Shown here: positions 36,241-47,277 of the stretch, piece after piece | How positions within the stretch are numbered: the first letter of the stretch is position 1 | How the letters are laid out: every line of letters begins with the position of its first letter | NCBI GenBank assembly: GCA_907165065.1 | Contig: OU015544.1 | Location: 1,364,001-1,428,000, forward strand | DNA length: 64,000 nucleotides | From: Caprimulgus europaeus | Lineage: Eukaryota > Chordata > Aves > Caprimulgiformes > Caprimulgidae | Direction of reading: 5' to 3' | Notes under the pieces: model-generated | The model's database searches: none | Seen by the model: only the letters and a program-made list of their open reading frames with translations | What the model was told of the DNA's origin: nothing | Made by a program: the position numbers and the translations under genes

Positions 36241-38457
36241 TTTTGTAAAACCTCACGTGTTTTCAACTTTCTGCTCCCTTTGTATCCCTGGACTTTCCCT
36301 CGGTTGTCACCTGCTGTGTCCCTAAAGCACGCATGAACAAGAGGGCATCTGGAGATGTTCCCAGGCAGAAATGAGCCTTTCCCGGGCTGGTGTCCCTGGT
36401 ACGTGGCCTCTCTGGGACGCTTTGAGTTTTCTGTCCTGGGTTTAGGTGATGCCAGAAGCTGAGCACAAAAAAACAGCCTTGAAAGCTGGTGCTGGGTTGT
36501 GCTGAGCTCTGCTGAGCCAGGTCCACAGGCGGAGCAGGCCAGAGGACCCGGTTCCTGTGGGTACCAGGCTGTTAGGCTGCAATGTCTGACTTCAGGCACT
36601 GCTTGATTTGATGGGGACAACTTCCTGCCATGTTAGCTTTATCTCTGAATTAATAGCACTTCTGCTGGTGGGGCTGGAGCGATCCATTTCTGGCACGTGT
36701 AATTCGGTTATTTCAGCTGATCATCTGTTTTTCTGTCCCCACACTCCACCGCCACCCTGCCCCGTAGTGTTTGGAAATTACATTTTATGGTTAAAATATT
36801 TATCTTCTTCTCGTCAGCCTGTGATTTCGTTACCTCTGTGTTCCCAGCCTGCTTGGGCAGATGTGCTTTATTTGTTGTTTCTCTCTCTTCTCTGCTCATG
36901 GTGCCTGAGGTTCGGGGTGGTGGAGGTGGTCTGTGCTGGCTGGTCCCATGTGGCTGCTGGTCACCCTGGGCTGGGCAGAAAGACCCAGGGCAGCGTCCTC
37001 CTCCTCTCACCATGAGCAGAGTTCCCTCAACCCTTCTTGCAGCCAGGCAAGGAGTGAATGGAGCCAGGGTCCACCTCGGTGACCTGAAGGGAAAATTCGG
37101 CCCTCGGATGCGGCGTGAGTTATTCCCACTGGAGCTGCCTCTCTGGAAGAAGATGGTTTCAAGCCATAAGAAATAAGAGAAGAAGCCCTCAGCAATCAGA
37201 TCTGCTTCTGTGCAGAGCACATGCCACGGGCACCTGTTGGCAGATCCCCATCCGGCTGCGGGGGGGTGGGTCAGGTCACCCTGACCAGCTCTGCTCCGGC
37301 CGGTCTCGCAACGTGCTCTTAGTAGATTTCAAACAAGGGTGACTTGCTCAGAATTAATGATTGATTCACGTTGAAGGCCAGATGCTTCATTATCTGCTCA
37401 CTGTTTTTTTCATCTTCCAAGTTCCTGCTTGCTACAGTGGCACGACGTTAAATAATTAAGTGCTAAACAAGGAAATGGCAACACAGGAGCAGGAGGCTGG
37501 CTGGCTGGCGTTGCAAATCCCCTTCTCAAAGGCTGCCTGGAAGAGTTGGCTTCAAGGGGGCTGATGGGCAGCAGCTCAGTGGAGAGCCTGACTCTCTTTC
37601 CCAAGCCCCAGCAGCTGCTCAGTCACGGTGGGGCCCCATCCCTGCAGGGAGAGGGACATAATTAACCCATCAAATGACGAGGTGCACCAGTAATGTGCTG
37701 CCCGAGGCAGCATCTGCAGCAGCCGAGCGTTCTGCTGAGGTCCCGGGAGGCCGGTGTCAGCCCTTCCCCGCTCCTCCTTTTAGCTGGACTGAACGAGAGT
37801 GCTTGGGGCTGCTCGTGGAGGATTTTTATACCTGTTTCCAGAAGCCCTTGTTCAAGGTCACCTTCTCCAGATGCTGTTCACGGGCAGAGGAGGGAATCGG
37901 AGGAATGAACGCAGGAGACAACCCAAAGGAAAGAGCGGGGAGCGGCTCCCTCCAAAGCTATTAAGGAAGTTGGTCTTTTTCATTAATCACAGCCTCCCCG
38001 AGGAGCCCGCGGCAGCCGGGGTCTAAAGGTGCGTAGGCAGCCGCTTCTGTGATGATTTGGTTGATTGGAACAAAATTAAAGTGTTCTTCTGAAAGGATTT
38101 TTTGACTCCGAGAGCACGGGCGGGCTGAGCCTTTTGCCAGGACCGCTTGTGGGGTGTCTCAGGCTCACCCTGCTGATGGGACCTGCGCGGTCTCCGGGGA
38201 GATCAGGCACGTTGATTAACCACTCTGCCTGAAGAGCGGGCTGGAGTGGCTTCAGTTCCAGTCACCCCTCTGTCCCTGGCAGCCCAGCTGGCAGGAGGAG
38301 CTGCTCCCCAGCCCCGTTGGATCTACATCTGCACCTGGGTGGGAGCAGATCGGTGACCGAGAAGCTTGCCTTGTGCCCACAAGCCTCACCTCTGTCACCT
38401 GGTCCTGGTGTGAAACCAGGAGCCTGTCACCCAAGGTCACTGCATTGCCCCACTGCT

Positions 38458-38532
38458 TTCACAGAGTGGTTGAGGTTGGAAGGGACCTCTGAAGGTCATC
38501 TGGTCCACCCACCCTGCTCAAGCAGGGACTCG
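38458..38532 (-). mobile_element. CR1 LINE 3' tail, antisense
   Basis: TTCACAGAGTGGTTGAGGTT, GGAAGGGACCTCTGAAGGTC and the following CATCTGGTCCA are a reverse-complemented CR1 3' end, about 75 bases long. Confidence 0.78.
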
Positions 38533-40309
38533 TAGAGCATGTGAACCAGGATTCTGTTCAGATGGTTTTTGCTTTCTGCCCTCCATTCAGATCTGTACCT
38601 GAAAACTGGAAAAAAAAGAGAGAAGTGACACTGAGGAGCAACATTAACAGGAGGTGGTCTCTGTCTGCCCTCCCATCTGAAGCAGCTCTCTGCATCTGGG
38701 ACATCGCAGGTGCCATTGCGGTGGTCCTGGCGGTGACACCCAGCTCTGGAGGTGACGACTGCGCTGCTTGATCTGAGCTGGGGCCCCGCAGCACTCACCC
38801 CTTCTGGCAACAGGCATCTTAGACTTGCTGGTGTTTAATCTTAAAGTTGGGCTCTTTTTAACTTGCAAACCCCTACAGAGACAGGAGCGCTCGGCCTGTG
38901 GAGCTTACACCCCCCAGAGCGGTGAAGTGAGGTCTGACGGGAACGGGAGACTTCAGGAAGGCTGGAGCAGGCTGCTGCCGTGGCTGCACGGGGCAGAGCG
39001 GGGCTGCACACCTCCCACCGGCGGGAGCTGGACTCAGCCAGAGAGGAAGCTCGTGCCCTTTGGAGAACATAATTTCTTTTTTCCATCAGACTCTTTAATA
39101 GAGGAGCAGCTGCCTCTGGGGCGGGATTCAGGAAGGGGAGCCCTTTGTGAGCACCAGCTTCCTGGAGCCTGGCACGACTCACCGGCCCCCCCAGCTCCCG
39201 CAGCAGCCCCCGCCGTGGCCATCGTGGTGAGCGGCTGTGGCCAGCTCCAGCTGGGCTCTGGAATCCCCTCAATACAGGACACAGGGCAACTTTGGGCCAG
39301 GGAGAAACTTTTACAGTAGATGTGTTTCTTCTCCGTAGTGTGTGACCACCCCCTGTGTCTGTAGGAGATGGTTTTTGGTTTGCACTCCCTCGGCCCACGG
39401 GTGCTTATGTCGAGGTCACCACGTTTCTTTTGAGAAGGACGCTGAGCACTCCTGGTGCAGCCTGGGGCTCTGCACGTGGGCTGAAGTTCAGCATGGTGGG
39501 TACGTCAGACCTGCTGCTGTTGATGTCAGGGACAGGAGCCGGGTGGAAGTGGTGATGTGGAAGCAGTTTTGGTTGTTGGTTTGAGTTCTGCTTCCGCAGA
39601 CAGGAGGTTCTGGCTTCAGAGGAGATAATCCAGGCAAAACTTGGATTTTTGGTTTAGCAACAAAGGATAGTAGAGAGATTGACCAAGGTTCCCCAAGACT
39701 ACTGAAGCAAATAAACTGTTTGGTGCCCAATGCAGGATGAGAATGGCATCTCATGGAGATGGTGGGTAGGTCAGCATGGCCATAATTTGGCTTGATGAAG
39801 CATCCACATGAGCATGGTGTTAATGCGCTATTGATATTCAGCCAGGCAATTTCCCCGGCACGGATCGGGCTGTGACTCGTTAGAGCAGAGCTGGGCACTG
39901 CAGCAGTAAATGAAGAGGAAAATTGAAGTAATGTTGTATTATAAATTTATGATTTCATCTGCCTGACCTGGGGAGCGTTGAGCGCTGGCGATGCAGGCGA
40001 GAGCCCCCCAGGCAGCTCTGCCGCTGCCGTCAGGCACGGCTGGGTTTGGCCAGGGAGAGCCGGGTGCTGCCTTCCGCTGCCCTGGCTTGACAGGAGCATC
40101 CGCAGCCCCCGCTCCCCCGGATGGAGCTCAGACACTGCCCAGCACATCGGGCCCCTGCAGCCCCACAGTCCTGAGCTGACAGATCAGAATAAACCTGAAT
40201 TGTTCCACTTGGTGAGGAGAGCGGTCGGACACCGCAGAGCGATTTTTGGTGGTGGGGCTCTCAGTGGTGGTAATGGCACCGATCCATTTATCAATATTGT
40301 TGTTTTCTT

Positions 40310-40341
40310 AAAAAAAAAAAAAGAAAAAGAAAAGGAAAAAG
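40310..40341 (+). repeat. A-rich simple repeat
   Basis: Thirteen A residues followed by GAAAAA-type units. Confidence 0.85.
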
Positions 40342-40922
40342 CTTTGTAAAGCTTAACTCTGAAAGATCTGATTTAATGACAGAGGTGATTAATTTCTCAG
40401 GGAATCCAGCTGTTGAGCTGTGAAATAAATACGCAGGGGCTAAGCGGTGTGTACACATCGCTGAAAGCCGCAGCGTGCTGTCCGGGGATGGCAGGGCTGC
40501 TCTCCCCTGCCACTGCTTAATCCCGTAATCAAAATTCATCCAAGGGTTTTTATCTTCCAGTTCTAGATTATGACTAATAGCACATTGCATGTATATATAA
40601 ACCTAATCAGAAATGGAGGGACTTGCTGTGGCAGAAAAATAGCTGTGATGTACGTGAATATTAAAGAATAAATAAAAAGTGAGATAGGAGACCCCCAGGA
40701 GGAGCGTTCGGCTGCTGAACCTGTTCCTGGGGTCCAGCCACTGTCACTGCCGGGGTTGTCACTGACTTCAGACAGAGCGGGAGCAAACTTCTCCCGATGG
40801 TGCCTTGATCTGGAGAGGCGTTTCCCGGAGGCTGGGGGAGCCTGGGCTGGCGCTGCCCGTCAGCGGGAACAGCAGTTATTGCGCTGGAACTGCGCGGGGT
40901 AGTTCCTGGTTTGAAGCAAAGC

Positions 40923-40996
40923 AAGGGAGGAGATGCTGAGGGTCGCGAGGGAGGAGATGCTGAGGATCACGAGGGAGGAGGTGCTGAGGAGGTCAC
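40923..40996 (+). repeat. 24-bp minisatellite, three copies
   Basis: The unit GAGGGAGGAGATGCTGAGG plus TCAC-like bases occurs three times with a few substitutions and a 2-base insertion in the last. Confidence 0.88.
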
Positions 40997-42050
40997 ATCT
41001 CCAGGAAACCTCCTTAGTGCACAGGATGGCTCGTGGCATCGGCCGTCCCAGTCGCAGCTGCGGTGGGACCAGAGAGGGCGGCTGTTGTGGATAAGGGCTG
41101 GGAGGTTGAAATACAGAGGATGTGTGTGACCTTGGCTGCTGCCACCCACACGGGGTGTAGGGACTGCTGGGACCTCCTGCACACACGCAAACGTTCCTGC
41201 TGCCCAGAGAGTGAAGCCCCTCGCCCGGCACACTGGTCGGGGCTCACCGCCGGCGATGCTGGCGAGGCACGGGCTGTGGGGCTGGCAGCGAGCAGTGGTC
41301 CCTCTGTCCCCCACACCATGGGTGGTCCTCCCACACCCACCACCCTCCTGCTGACACGGCGTTTCGCTGCCAGCCGCGGTGCCAGCGCGGCAGAGGTGCC
41401 ACTTGTCGCATTTCCTTGGGTGTCTTCATTAACAACATGCTCTCGAGTGGCATTTTCCCCTAATAAAACCAGAAGAGCTGCCCGGGGCTGGGCGCGTTGC
41501 CGTGCCTATCTCGGCAGTCGCTGGAGGAAGTGCTTCTCATACCTGGGTTTTACTTTCCTGAAAAATTAAAAGCTCTTTGACTCTCTGGCTCATTGCTGCT
41601 GCTGCCTCTAACTCTTTGATGTGTTAACTGTTGTCCTTCACACTCCCGGGATAAAGAATTACTACTGCCTTAATCTCCGCCTGTCAATAGCTCTGAAGCA
41701 AAGTACATTCATTGTAAGCTCTCCAAATGTCAGAGCAAACCTGTGTTATGTGTTTAGCCTTAGCATTTGGCATTTACTCTTCCAGCTAACAAGTATGCAC
41801 AGTCCTTGGACTTCAGACACCAAAGTGCATGTTAATTACCTGAGTGGCAGGTCTCATGCACAAAGCCAGGCAGGCAGGCGAGCAGCAAAGCCAGCTCTCG
41901 ATGTTTCCGTTCAAGATCATAATGAAACCTTCCTGCGGTTTTGCATGAGCAGAATAAATCTTGGGGTTTAATACCTTTTGTAAAATCACCCATCCTCCAT
42001 GTCACTTTGCATTGTGTTTAAAAAAAAAAAAAAGCCTTTATTAATCTTCA

Positions 42051-42054
<4 letters not shown>

Positions 42055-42086
<32 letters not shown>

Positions 42087-42101
42087 GTGTCTGTGATCAA
42101 G
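42055..42101 (+). promoter_or_regulatory. Acceptor region with (TC)13 polypyrimidine tract
   Basis: A perfect TC dinucleotide repeat (42055-42080) is followed by a few T residues and then GTGATCAAG, whose AG at 42100-42101 is the acceptor. The tract is therefore both a microsatellite and the pyrimidine tract of the exon. Alternating UCUC runs are classic binding sites for U2AF2 and PTBP1. Direct regulation is an inference. Confidence 0.75.
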
Positions 42102-42176
42102 GTTACCCGAATTTTGTTGCAACGTATGGCCGAGGATATCCTGGATTTGCCCCAAGTTACAGCTATCAGTTCCCAG
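42102..42176 (+). CDS. MSI2: MSI2 exon: aromatic, Gly-rich linker
   Basis: A 75-base exon: two bases completing a Gly codon, 24 codons, and one base of the next. It encodes [17 protein letters not shown] followed by SYSYQFP. The Tyr/Phe/Gly-rich, low-complexity composition is typical of the disordered region after the Musashi RRMs, about residues 219-242 of human MSI2. One residue differs from the mammalian form I remember: Ser instead of Gly in the SY-x-YQFP motif. The donor is GTACGT at 42177. The acceptor is unusual, AAG rather than CAG or TAG, and lies 21 bases after a (TC)13 tract. The single final G lets this exon join either the Ala-rich exon at 57225 (giving Gly) or the alternative terminal exon at 45699 (giving Asp). 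Confidence 0.95.
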
Positions 42177-43227
42177 GTACGTACGTTTCATTTGCAGATT
42201 TGCTTCCCCCTCCTCTTTCCTTCTTTCTTTTTTTTCCCCCTTTTTTTTTTTAAATCCATAGCTGCAAGCTGAGACAGGCAAGTCTGCAGGGAGCCTCTCA
42301 CACAACAACATTATTCTTTTTACTACTTTACCATAGATATTTATATATACATATTTTAAATACATTTTTGCTGCTGTGTGAATTGGTACTGGTTATTTGA
42401 AAACAAACTTCTTAAGTTAAAACAGAAAGCAACAGAGATAATTCAAGAGCTGTTCCCTCCCTGTGATGGGTTTTTCCTTTCCTAGATATTGTAGAGGTAG
42501 CCGCAGACAGACACACGCACAGACTTGCACACACGCTCCCGTACGACCCTGCGGTGAGTGTAACGTCCTTGCAGGTGGAAGTCCAACCTTCCTGGGTTCT
42601 TCATCTCTGGTGTCCTTCACAGAAGCTGTTTCTAGCCGTGTGTTGATGGTTTGGGTTGGCTTCCGTTTGGTCCCCCCCTTTCCTTGGCGTGGCTGGAGTG
42701 GCTGCAGGGCACAGCGGGGATCGGGAAAAGCCCTTTCCCTTCTGGCACATCCCATGGGTGGGGCTGACACTACATGGGATGGAATCTCCTGTCCTTTCAC
42801 CCCAGGGGTGTCTTGGACAGCTCTCAGGAGCAAAGCTGTGTTCATGGTTTACCGACAGCCAAAGCCCACCTGGCACGGCGGTGAGGAGACCCCGGCACAC
42901 GGTGCGTTAACTCACGAGTGCGCTTGTCACGGCAATCACCCGTGAGAGCAGTCCCACCGCCCGCTGCCGCGCTCCTCGGTGGCTTGGAAGGGGAGGGCTG
43001 GGACATGGCAATGCTCAGGGTGATTGGAAAACCAAGGGAGCAGCAGCGGGTGTGGGGAGGAAAACCAGACACCCTCCGGGGAGGGCCCTTTAGGGCGGGA
43101 GGGTGTGGGGCATGCTCGGCTCCACCTGCGGCACACCGGGGCGAGGATCCAGCCTTGTGTTGGCACCAGGGCAGTGAGGGTGAGACGTTGCATTGGAAGC
43201 ATATGTGCTATGGGGACAAGCTTTTTA

Positions 43228-43508
43228 GCAGGGCCTGGAGCAACAGGACAAGGGAAATGGTTTTAAACTAGAAGAGGGAAGATTTAGACCAGATGTAGGG
43301 GAGAAACTTTTTACGCTGAAGGTGGTGAGACATTGGCCCAGTTTGCCCAGGGAGGTGGGAGAAGCCCCATCCCTGGAAATGCTCACGGTCAGGTTGGATG
43401 GGGCTCAGAGCATCCTGATCTGGTTGAAGATGTCCCCGGCTCACTGCTGAGGGCTTGGACTAGATGGCCTTGAAAGGTCCCTCTCAGCCCAAACCATTCC
43501 ATAATACT
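43228..43508 (+). mobile_element. CR1 LINE fragment, sense
   Basis: AACAGGACAAGGGAAATGG, TTTTAAACTAGAAGAGGGAA, GGTTGGATGGGGCTC and CTTGGACTAGATGGCC are in CR1 order, ending at CCAAACCATTCC. It is more diverged than the 6718 copy. Confidence 0.88.
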
Positions 43509-44370
43509 AACATCCAGGAGATGAACAATGTCCTTGGGACAGTAGTTTCTGTGCAGCTGGTTTTGCAGGACCAAGGGGAGCAGTGCTGTCAGGGCTTTAT
43601 TTTCAATTTCAATTCACAAATGCCAGAGCTCTACACAAAGCTCATCGGCCTCTTCCCCACCCCAAAGCGAGCCAGGTCTGAGACAACCAAGGGGCTGGCA
43701 GGGCGGCGTGCTGGGCAGAGGGGGACAGCCACGGTGAGTGACCAGGCTGCTGGTGGTGACATGGCAGCTGTCCGTGCTGGTGGCATCAGCGCTGGCCCAG
43801 GCTGGTGGCAGTGGGCAGAGGTCCAGGTGGGCAAGGTCACATCCCTCAGTGGAATCAAAGGAGGAGGATTCGGAGGGTGTTTGCATGTTGTCTCACATTT
43901 TCCTCCCGAGTCCTCACGATTCCTTGTGCCAGCTGATTCGTATGAAGACAGCTAAATGGGGGACACCTTTGATCAGTTAAATGATGAAAATCAGCAGAGC
44001 TTAGATGAGTTTAATTATAACCGTGTCTGAAGTGAACGTGTCTGACAGCAGAGGTACTCTGTGGCTCTAGCCCTCGTTATATGTGTATTTATTAAGGGCC
44101 TGGATTTTCAAAACGAGCCCTCCAGTTACTTGCCAGTGCTTTGCAGTCTCTTGCAGAGTGAGTCCACAAGATGAAATCCAAGGGGGTTGTCACCAGGAAC
44201 AAGCCGGCGCGCCTGGCCGCGGGCACCGGCTGTGCAGGGGAGCAGGGCAGCGACGGGGAGATGCTCAGGGTCCTCCTCACCTTGTTTGGGTTTCCCTGCC
44301 CTAAAGCTCTGCCTGTGGCGTTTGCTCAGCTCCCTCTCAGATACCTGACTCCTTGCTGTGATCAGAGCCA

Positions 44371-44454
44371 TTAGGAGGGTGATGAGGTGGTTTAGGAGGG
44401 TGATGAGGTGGTTTAGGAGGGTGATGAGGTGGTTTAGGAGGATGATGAGGTGGT
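44371..44454 (+). repeat. 21-bp minisatellite, four copies
   Basis: The unit TTAGGAGGGTGATGAGGTGG plus T is repeated four times with one substitution in the last copy. Because 21 is divisible by three, it reads as heptapeptide repeats in all open frames, which inflates the minus-strand frame at 44126-45022. Confidence 0.95.
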
Positions 44455-45550
44455 TTTTCTCCGGTGACTCGGGACTCTGGTCTGTAGGAACACGACCCGT
44501 CGGAGCGGCGCGGGAGCCACGACACGAGGGTGCGATGCCCATCAGCGGGACGGGCTGTCCCCTCGCCGGAGCCAGGCTTTGGGAGGGAGGAGGGTGGCAG
44601 AGAGCCCTGTGCCGTGGGAGCACAGCCTGGGGTGCCAGGGAGCGTTTCGGCAGCAGGTCAGGATTTGAGGACGGGGATGTGCCGGTGTCGGCTGCTCGCT
44701 GCTGCCCCGGGAACAACTGGCACATCCCCGACCTGGGAAGAGAGTTGAGTGCCATGGGGTGGGGAGCAGGAGCGCGATTCCAGCGTGTAGTCCTCCTCAA
44801 AAGAGCCTGACCCCCCTGACCCTGCCCTCTGCGTGCTTTGGTGTTCACAGGAGTGCCTGTGAGCCCCGTGGTGCAACTGTGGCTTGGGAGTGTGAGACAG
44901 GGACACGTGTGAACCTGCTGCAGGAAAAATGGGCAATCTGCTTTGTGAATCAGTAGTCGTGCCCCAGTGCTCAGTGTCGCGATTCGAGAAGTAAAACCCC
45001 TGGGGGTTTGTGCAGAAGCCACCGCCGTGGTCCCTCCGCAGCCATGGTGGCAGGGAAAGCGCAGGGTTAAATCTAACAGGGAAATACACAGCCTGCTCCC
45101 TGGGCATCCTTAGGGAGGAGACCAGCAGCGCCAGCGCTTCTCCTGGGTGTGAGCACCAGAACCAGGGTGGGCAGGAGTCAGGATTGTCCCCATGGGTGTT
45201 GAGGGGCTGTGTCCCACCAGGCGCAGCGCTGCCCTGTTCCTCCTCAGGTCGCGCTGTTTAAATATTCAATAAATAAAAACAAGTGGCGCGTCCATCTGAC
45301 TTGAACCGTCCCGTTGGTATTTCCTGGTGTCCCAGTGATCGAGGTGACAGATGTCACCCTCCACCTGTCTGCATCCCCGTCCCTGTGCCAGGGCCACCGG
45401 CTGCCAGAGTGGTGGCAGGTCCCCTGGACGGGTCCTGGCCATGTCCCCCGGCGTTCCCGGCCAGCGCAGGGATGCCCCTTCCTTGCTCCACGGGCGAGAC
45501 ACACGCGATCACTTTGACGACTGCTCTATCTTCTCCCATCACATTGTTTT

Positions 45551-45698
45551 TTTCCTCTAGGCCCTTTTAACTCAGTACATAGCCTTTTTATTTTTTTAAT
45601 TGCAACCACTGCCTTTCTGTGTCTTTCTTTTTTTTTAATTTCTGGGACTTATCTTTTCAGTTTAATCTATTAATTTCTGTTCTTATTTCACTTTGCAG
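45551..45698 (+). promoter_or_regulatory. Three successive acceptor sites before the alternative terminal exon
   Basis: Strong pyrimidine tracts each end in AG at 45559-45560 (CCTCTAG), 45659-45660 (TTTTCAG) and 45697-45698 (TTTGCAG). Only the third gives the Musashi short tail. From the first, the frame stays open for about 37 mostly hydrophobic residues to a TAA at 45671. The CTTTCTTT-like motifs here resemble PTBP1 sites. Confidence 0.5.
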
Positions 45699-45739
45699 AC
45701 TATTTGCCGATTTCACAAGACATAATTTTTATCAACTAG
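45699..45739 (+). CDS. MSI2: MSI2 alternative terminal coding exon (short isoform C-terminus)
   Basis: After the exon ending at 42176 with a single G, splicing to the AG at 45697-45698 yields GAC and then an open frame that reads DYLPISQDIIFIN and stops at TAG (45737-45739). The short 251-residue mammalian MSI2 isoform, as I remember it, ends DYLPVSQDIIFIN, so 12 of 13 residues match, with Ile for Val. The acceptor has a good T-rich tract ending TTTGCAG. There is no donor just after the stop, so this is a terminal exon. The resulting protein keeps both RRMs but lacks the Ala-rich segment and everything after it. The C-terminal half of MSI1 is known to bind poly(A)-binding protein, so the short form may differ in translational effect; that is inference. 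Confidence 0.88.
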
Positions 45740-46289
45740 TTCTTAAAGATGCATAACAAATTAATCGGGGTTTACTACAGTGCTAATGAGAGAGAGAGAG
45801 ACAGAAAAAGCCTGGGTGGTCCATGTTTAATATCAATGTCCACTGAAAAATTGCTGCTCTTACTGGCTGGTTTGATTGACTGGACTTTTAATTTTATTTT
45901 TATTTTTTTAAAGGCTCCATATCCTCACTGCTTTGAGTTTGCTTTTTTTTTTAATTTTGTTTTTAAATTTTTTTTCCTCTGCTTTGTTATGAGTTTTTAA
46001 TGCCCACTTGGAATGTAACTCACAAGGATGGGGATCAGGGGCGTTCTGGAGGCATGACTTCTCACAAACTTTTTAGCAATAATTTTATCAAGGACGCAAA
46101 AAATGGATGATTGGGTCTCACAGGCAGCCCCAGAGAGAGATGTTGGTGCTTCTTAATACAGAGGCGTTGGGTAGTAGCACAAATCATAATCAGGGTGGAG
46201 CGAGATGAGCGTCTCTGTCCCTGGGATCGTTAGCTGCACAGGGTTTAATTATTCCAAACGAGTGCCCTGCCTCCGCAGGTGTGGCCCTG

Positions 46290-46530
46290 GGTGCTGGCGG
46301 CCGCGGGGGTAGCACCCACGTGTCTTATCTCCCGTTCCATTCCCTTTGGGCTGGTGGCTCTTCCCAGAGCTGCCAGATCATGCCGGGGCCGTGGCTGGGA
46401 GCCACCAAGCCAAGGGTGGTTCCTGCCCCTCCGGCCGCGAGCGATCCCTGCCCGGCTCCCAGCCGCGGCCCCGCTGCCCTCGCGGCCGGCGGTGCCCCCG
46501 CGCTCCACGCGGTCGCTTCAGCTTCCAGCC
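46290..46530. promoter_or_regulatory. CpG-rich patch in the short-isoform 3' region
   Basis: Dense CpG (GCGGCCGCGG, GGCCGCGAGCG, TCGCGGCCGGCG) stands out against AT-rich flanks. It could be a small CpG island with enhancer or promoter activity, or simply a GC-biased patch; no TATA box or gene start is visible. Confidence 0.35.
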
Positions 46531-47148
46531 TGGGCTTGCAAATCACAGGTGAATTACTGACATGAGGCCAGAGGGCCGAGCTGTCCCCTCTGCGCCTCTT
46601 CATCTCCACCCAAAGCCCCTGGAGCCGCAGAGCTGGGCGGTAATTCCCTCAGCCATTGGCGTTGCTTTTAACCAGCCCAGGCTCTGGCCTTTGGGGTAGC
46701 AGACACGCAGCGTATTTAAATTCCGTTTCTCTTCAAGTGTTTCTACCCATTTTATAAGTTTGTGAGAAGTAAATTGCATGCTTACAGTAGAACTGTAATG
46801 CATTTTAATGTTTGTTAATCCACTTGTTAAAAATGTCAGTGTCAAAGGCTCTATGATACACGGCTGTGCTGTTCATTTCATTAAAGATGCTTGATGTAAT
46901 AATTGGGTAGTTTTCTTTTTACTTTTCTGCGGGCAATAGCTTTTTTTAATCTGTATGGCTTCTTATTATTTTGTTTGGGTTTTTTTGCTATGAATTGCTT
47001 TGCTTTTGTGAACTTGTCTTAGTGTGCATGATTTGCAAACATTTCAGCTATTGTGAATTTTCTCATTTTTTGTAAATAGTCCATCATCTGTGCTTTTCTT
47101 TTTTTTCTTTTTTTTTATGACTTTTTTCCTGTAAGTAACTGAGGTAGA

Positions 47149-47167
47149 AAATAATAATAATAATAAA
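47149..47167 (+). repeat. AAT trinucleotide repeat
   Basis: Six AAT units ending in AATAAA. Confidence 0.85.
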
Positions 47168-47277
47168 TTGTTTACAACGGATGTGCTGTGTTGCTGCTCT
47201 CTTAGCTTGCAGTTTTAATGCTTTGGTTTGGACGCACCAAATAACCAGTACCAATGACAATTTAATAAAAGAATAAA
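47162..47277 (+). terminator. Cluster of candidate polyadenylation signals
   Basis: AATAAA occurs at 47162-47167, 47264-47269 and 47272-47277, with GT-rich sequence after the first. Such a cluster could end the short-isoform transcript. The hexamer is common in AT-rich DNA, and the first copy sits in an AAT trinucleotide repeat, so the support is modest. Confidence 0.3.

Larger units (their letters stand above)
35533..42101 (+). other. MSI2: MSI2 intron between the two linker exons
   Basis: A 6,569-base intron. It holds an AT-rich repeat-free block (35690-36240), a short antisense CR1 tail (38458), a 24-base minisatellite (40923) and A-rich simple repeats at 40310 and 42020. The last 50 bases are a TC dinucleotide repeat that serves as the polypyrimidine tract. 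The remainder is intron in which I see nothing more. Confidence 0.88.

Noticed and set aside
42055..42083. TC repeat as an ordinary microsatellite only
   Set aside because: Its position immediately before the exon at 42102 shows it also acts as the pyrimidine tract, so it is annotated as a splice element.
44126..45022. Minus-strand open frame of 298 codons, the longest in the window
   Set aside because: It spans the 21-bp minisatellite, which repeats in frame, and otherwise lies in GC-rich intron where stops are rare. It shows no recognisable domain or plausible protein composition, and the adjacent coding exons are on the other strand.
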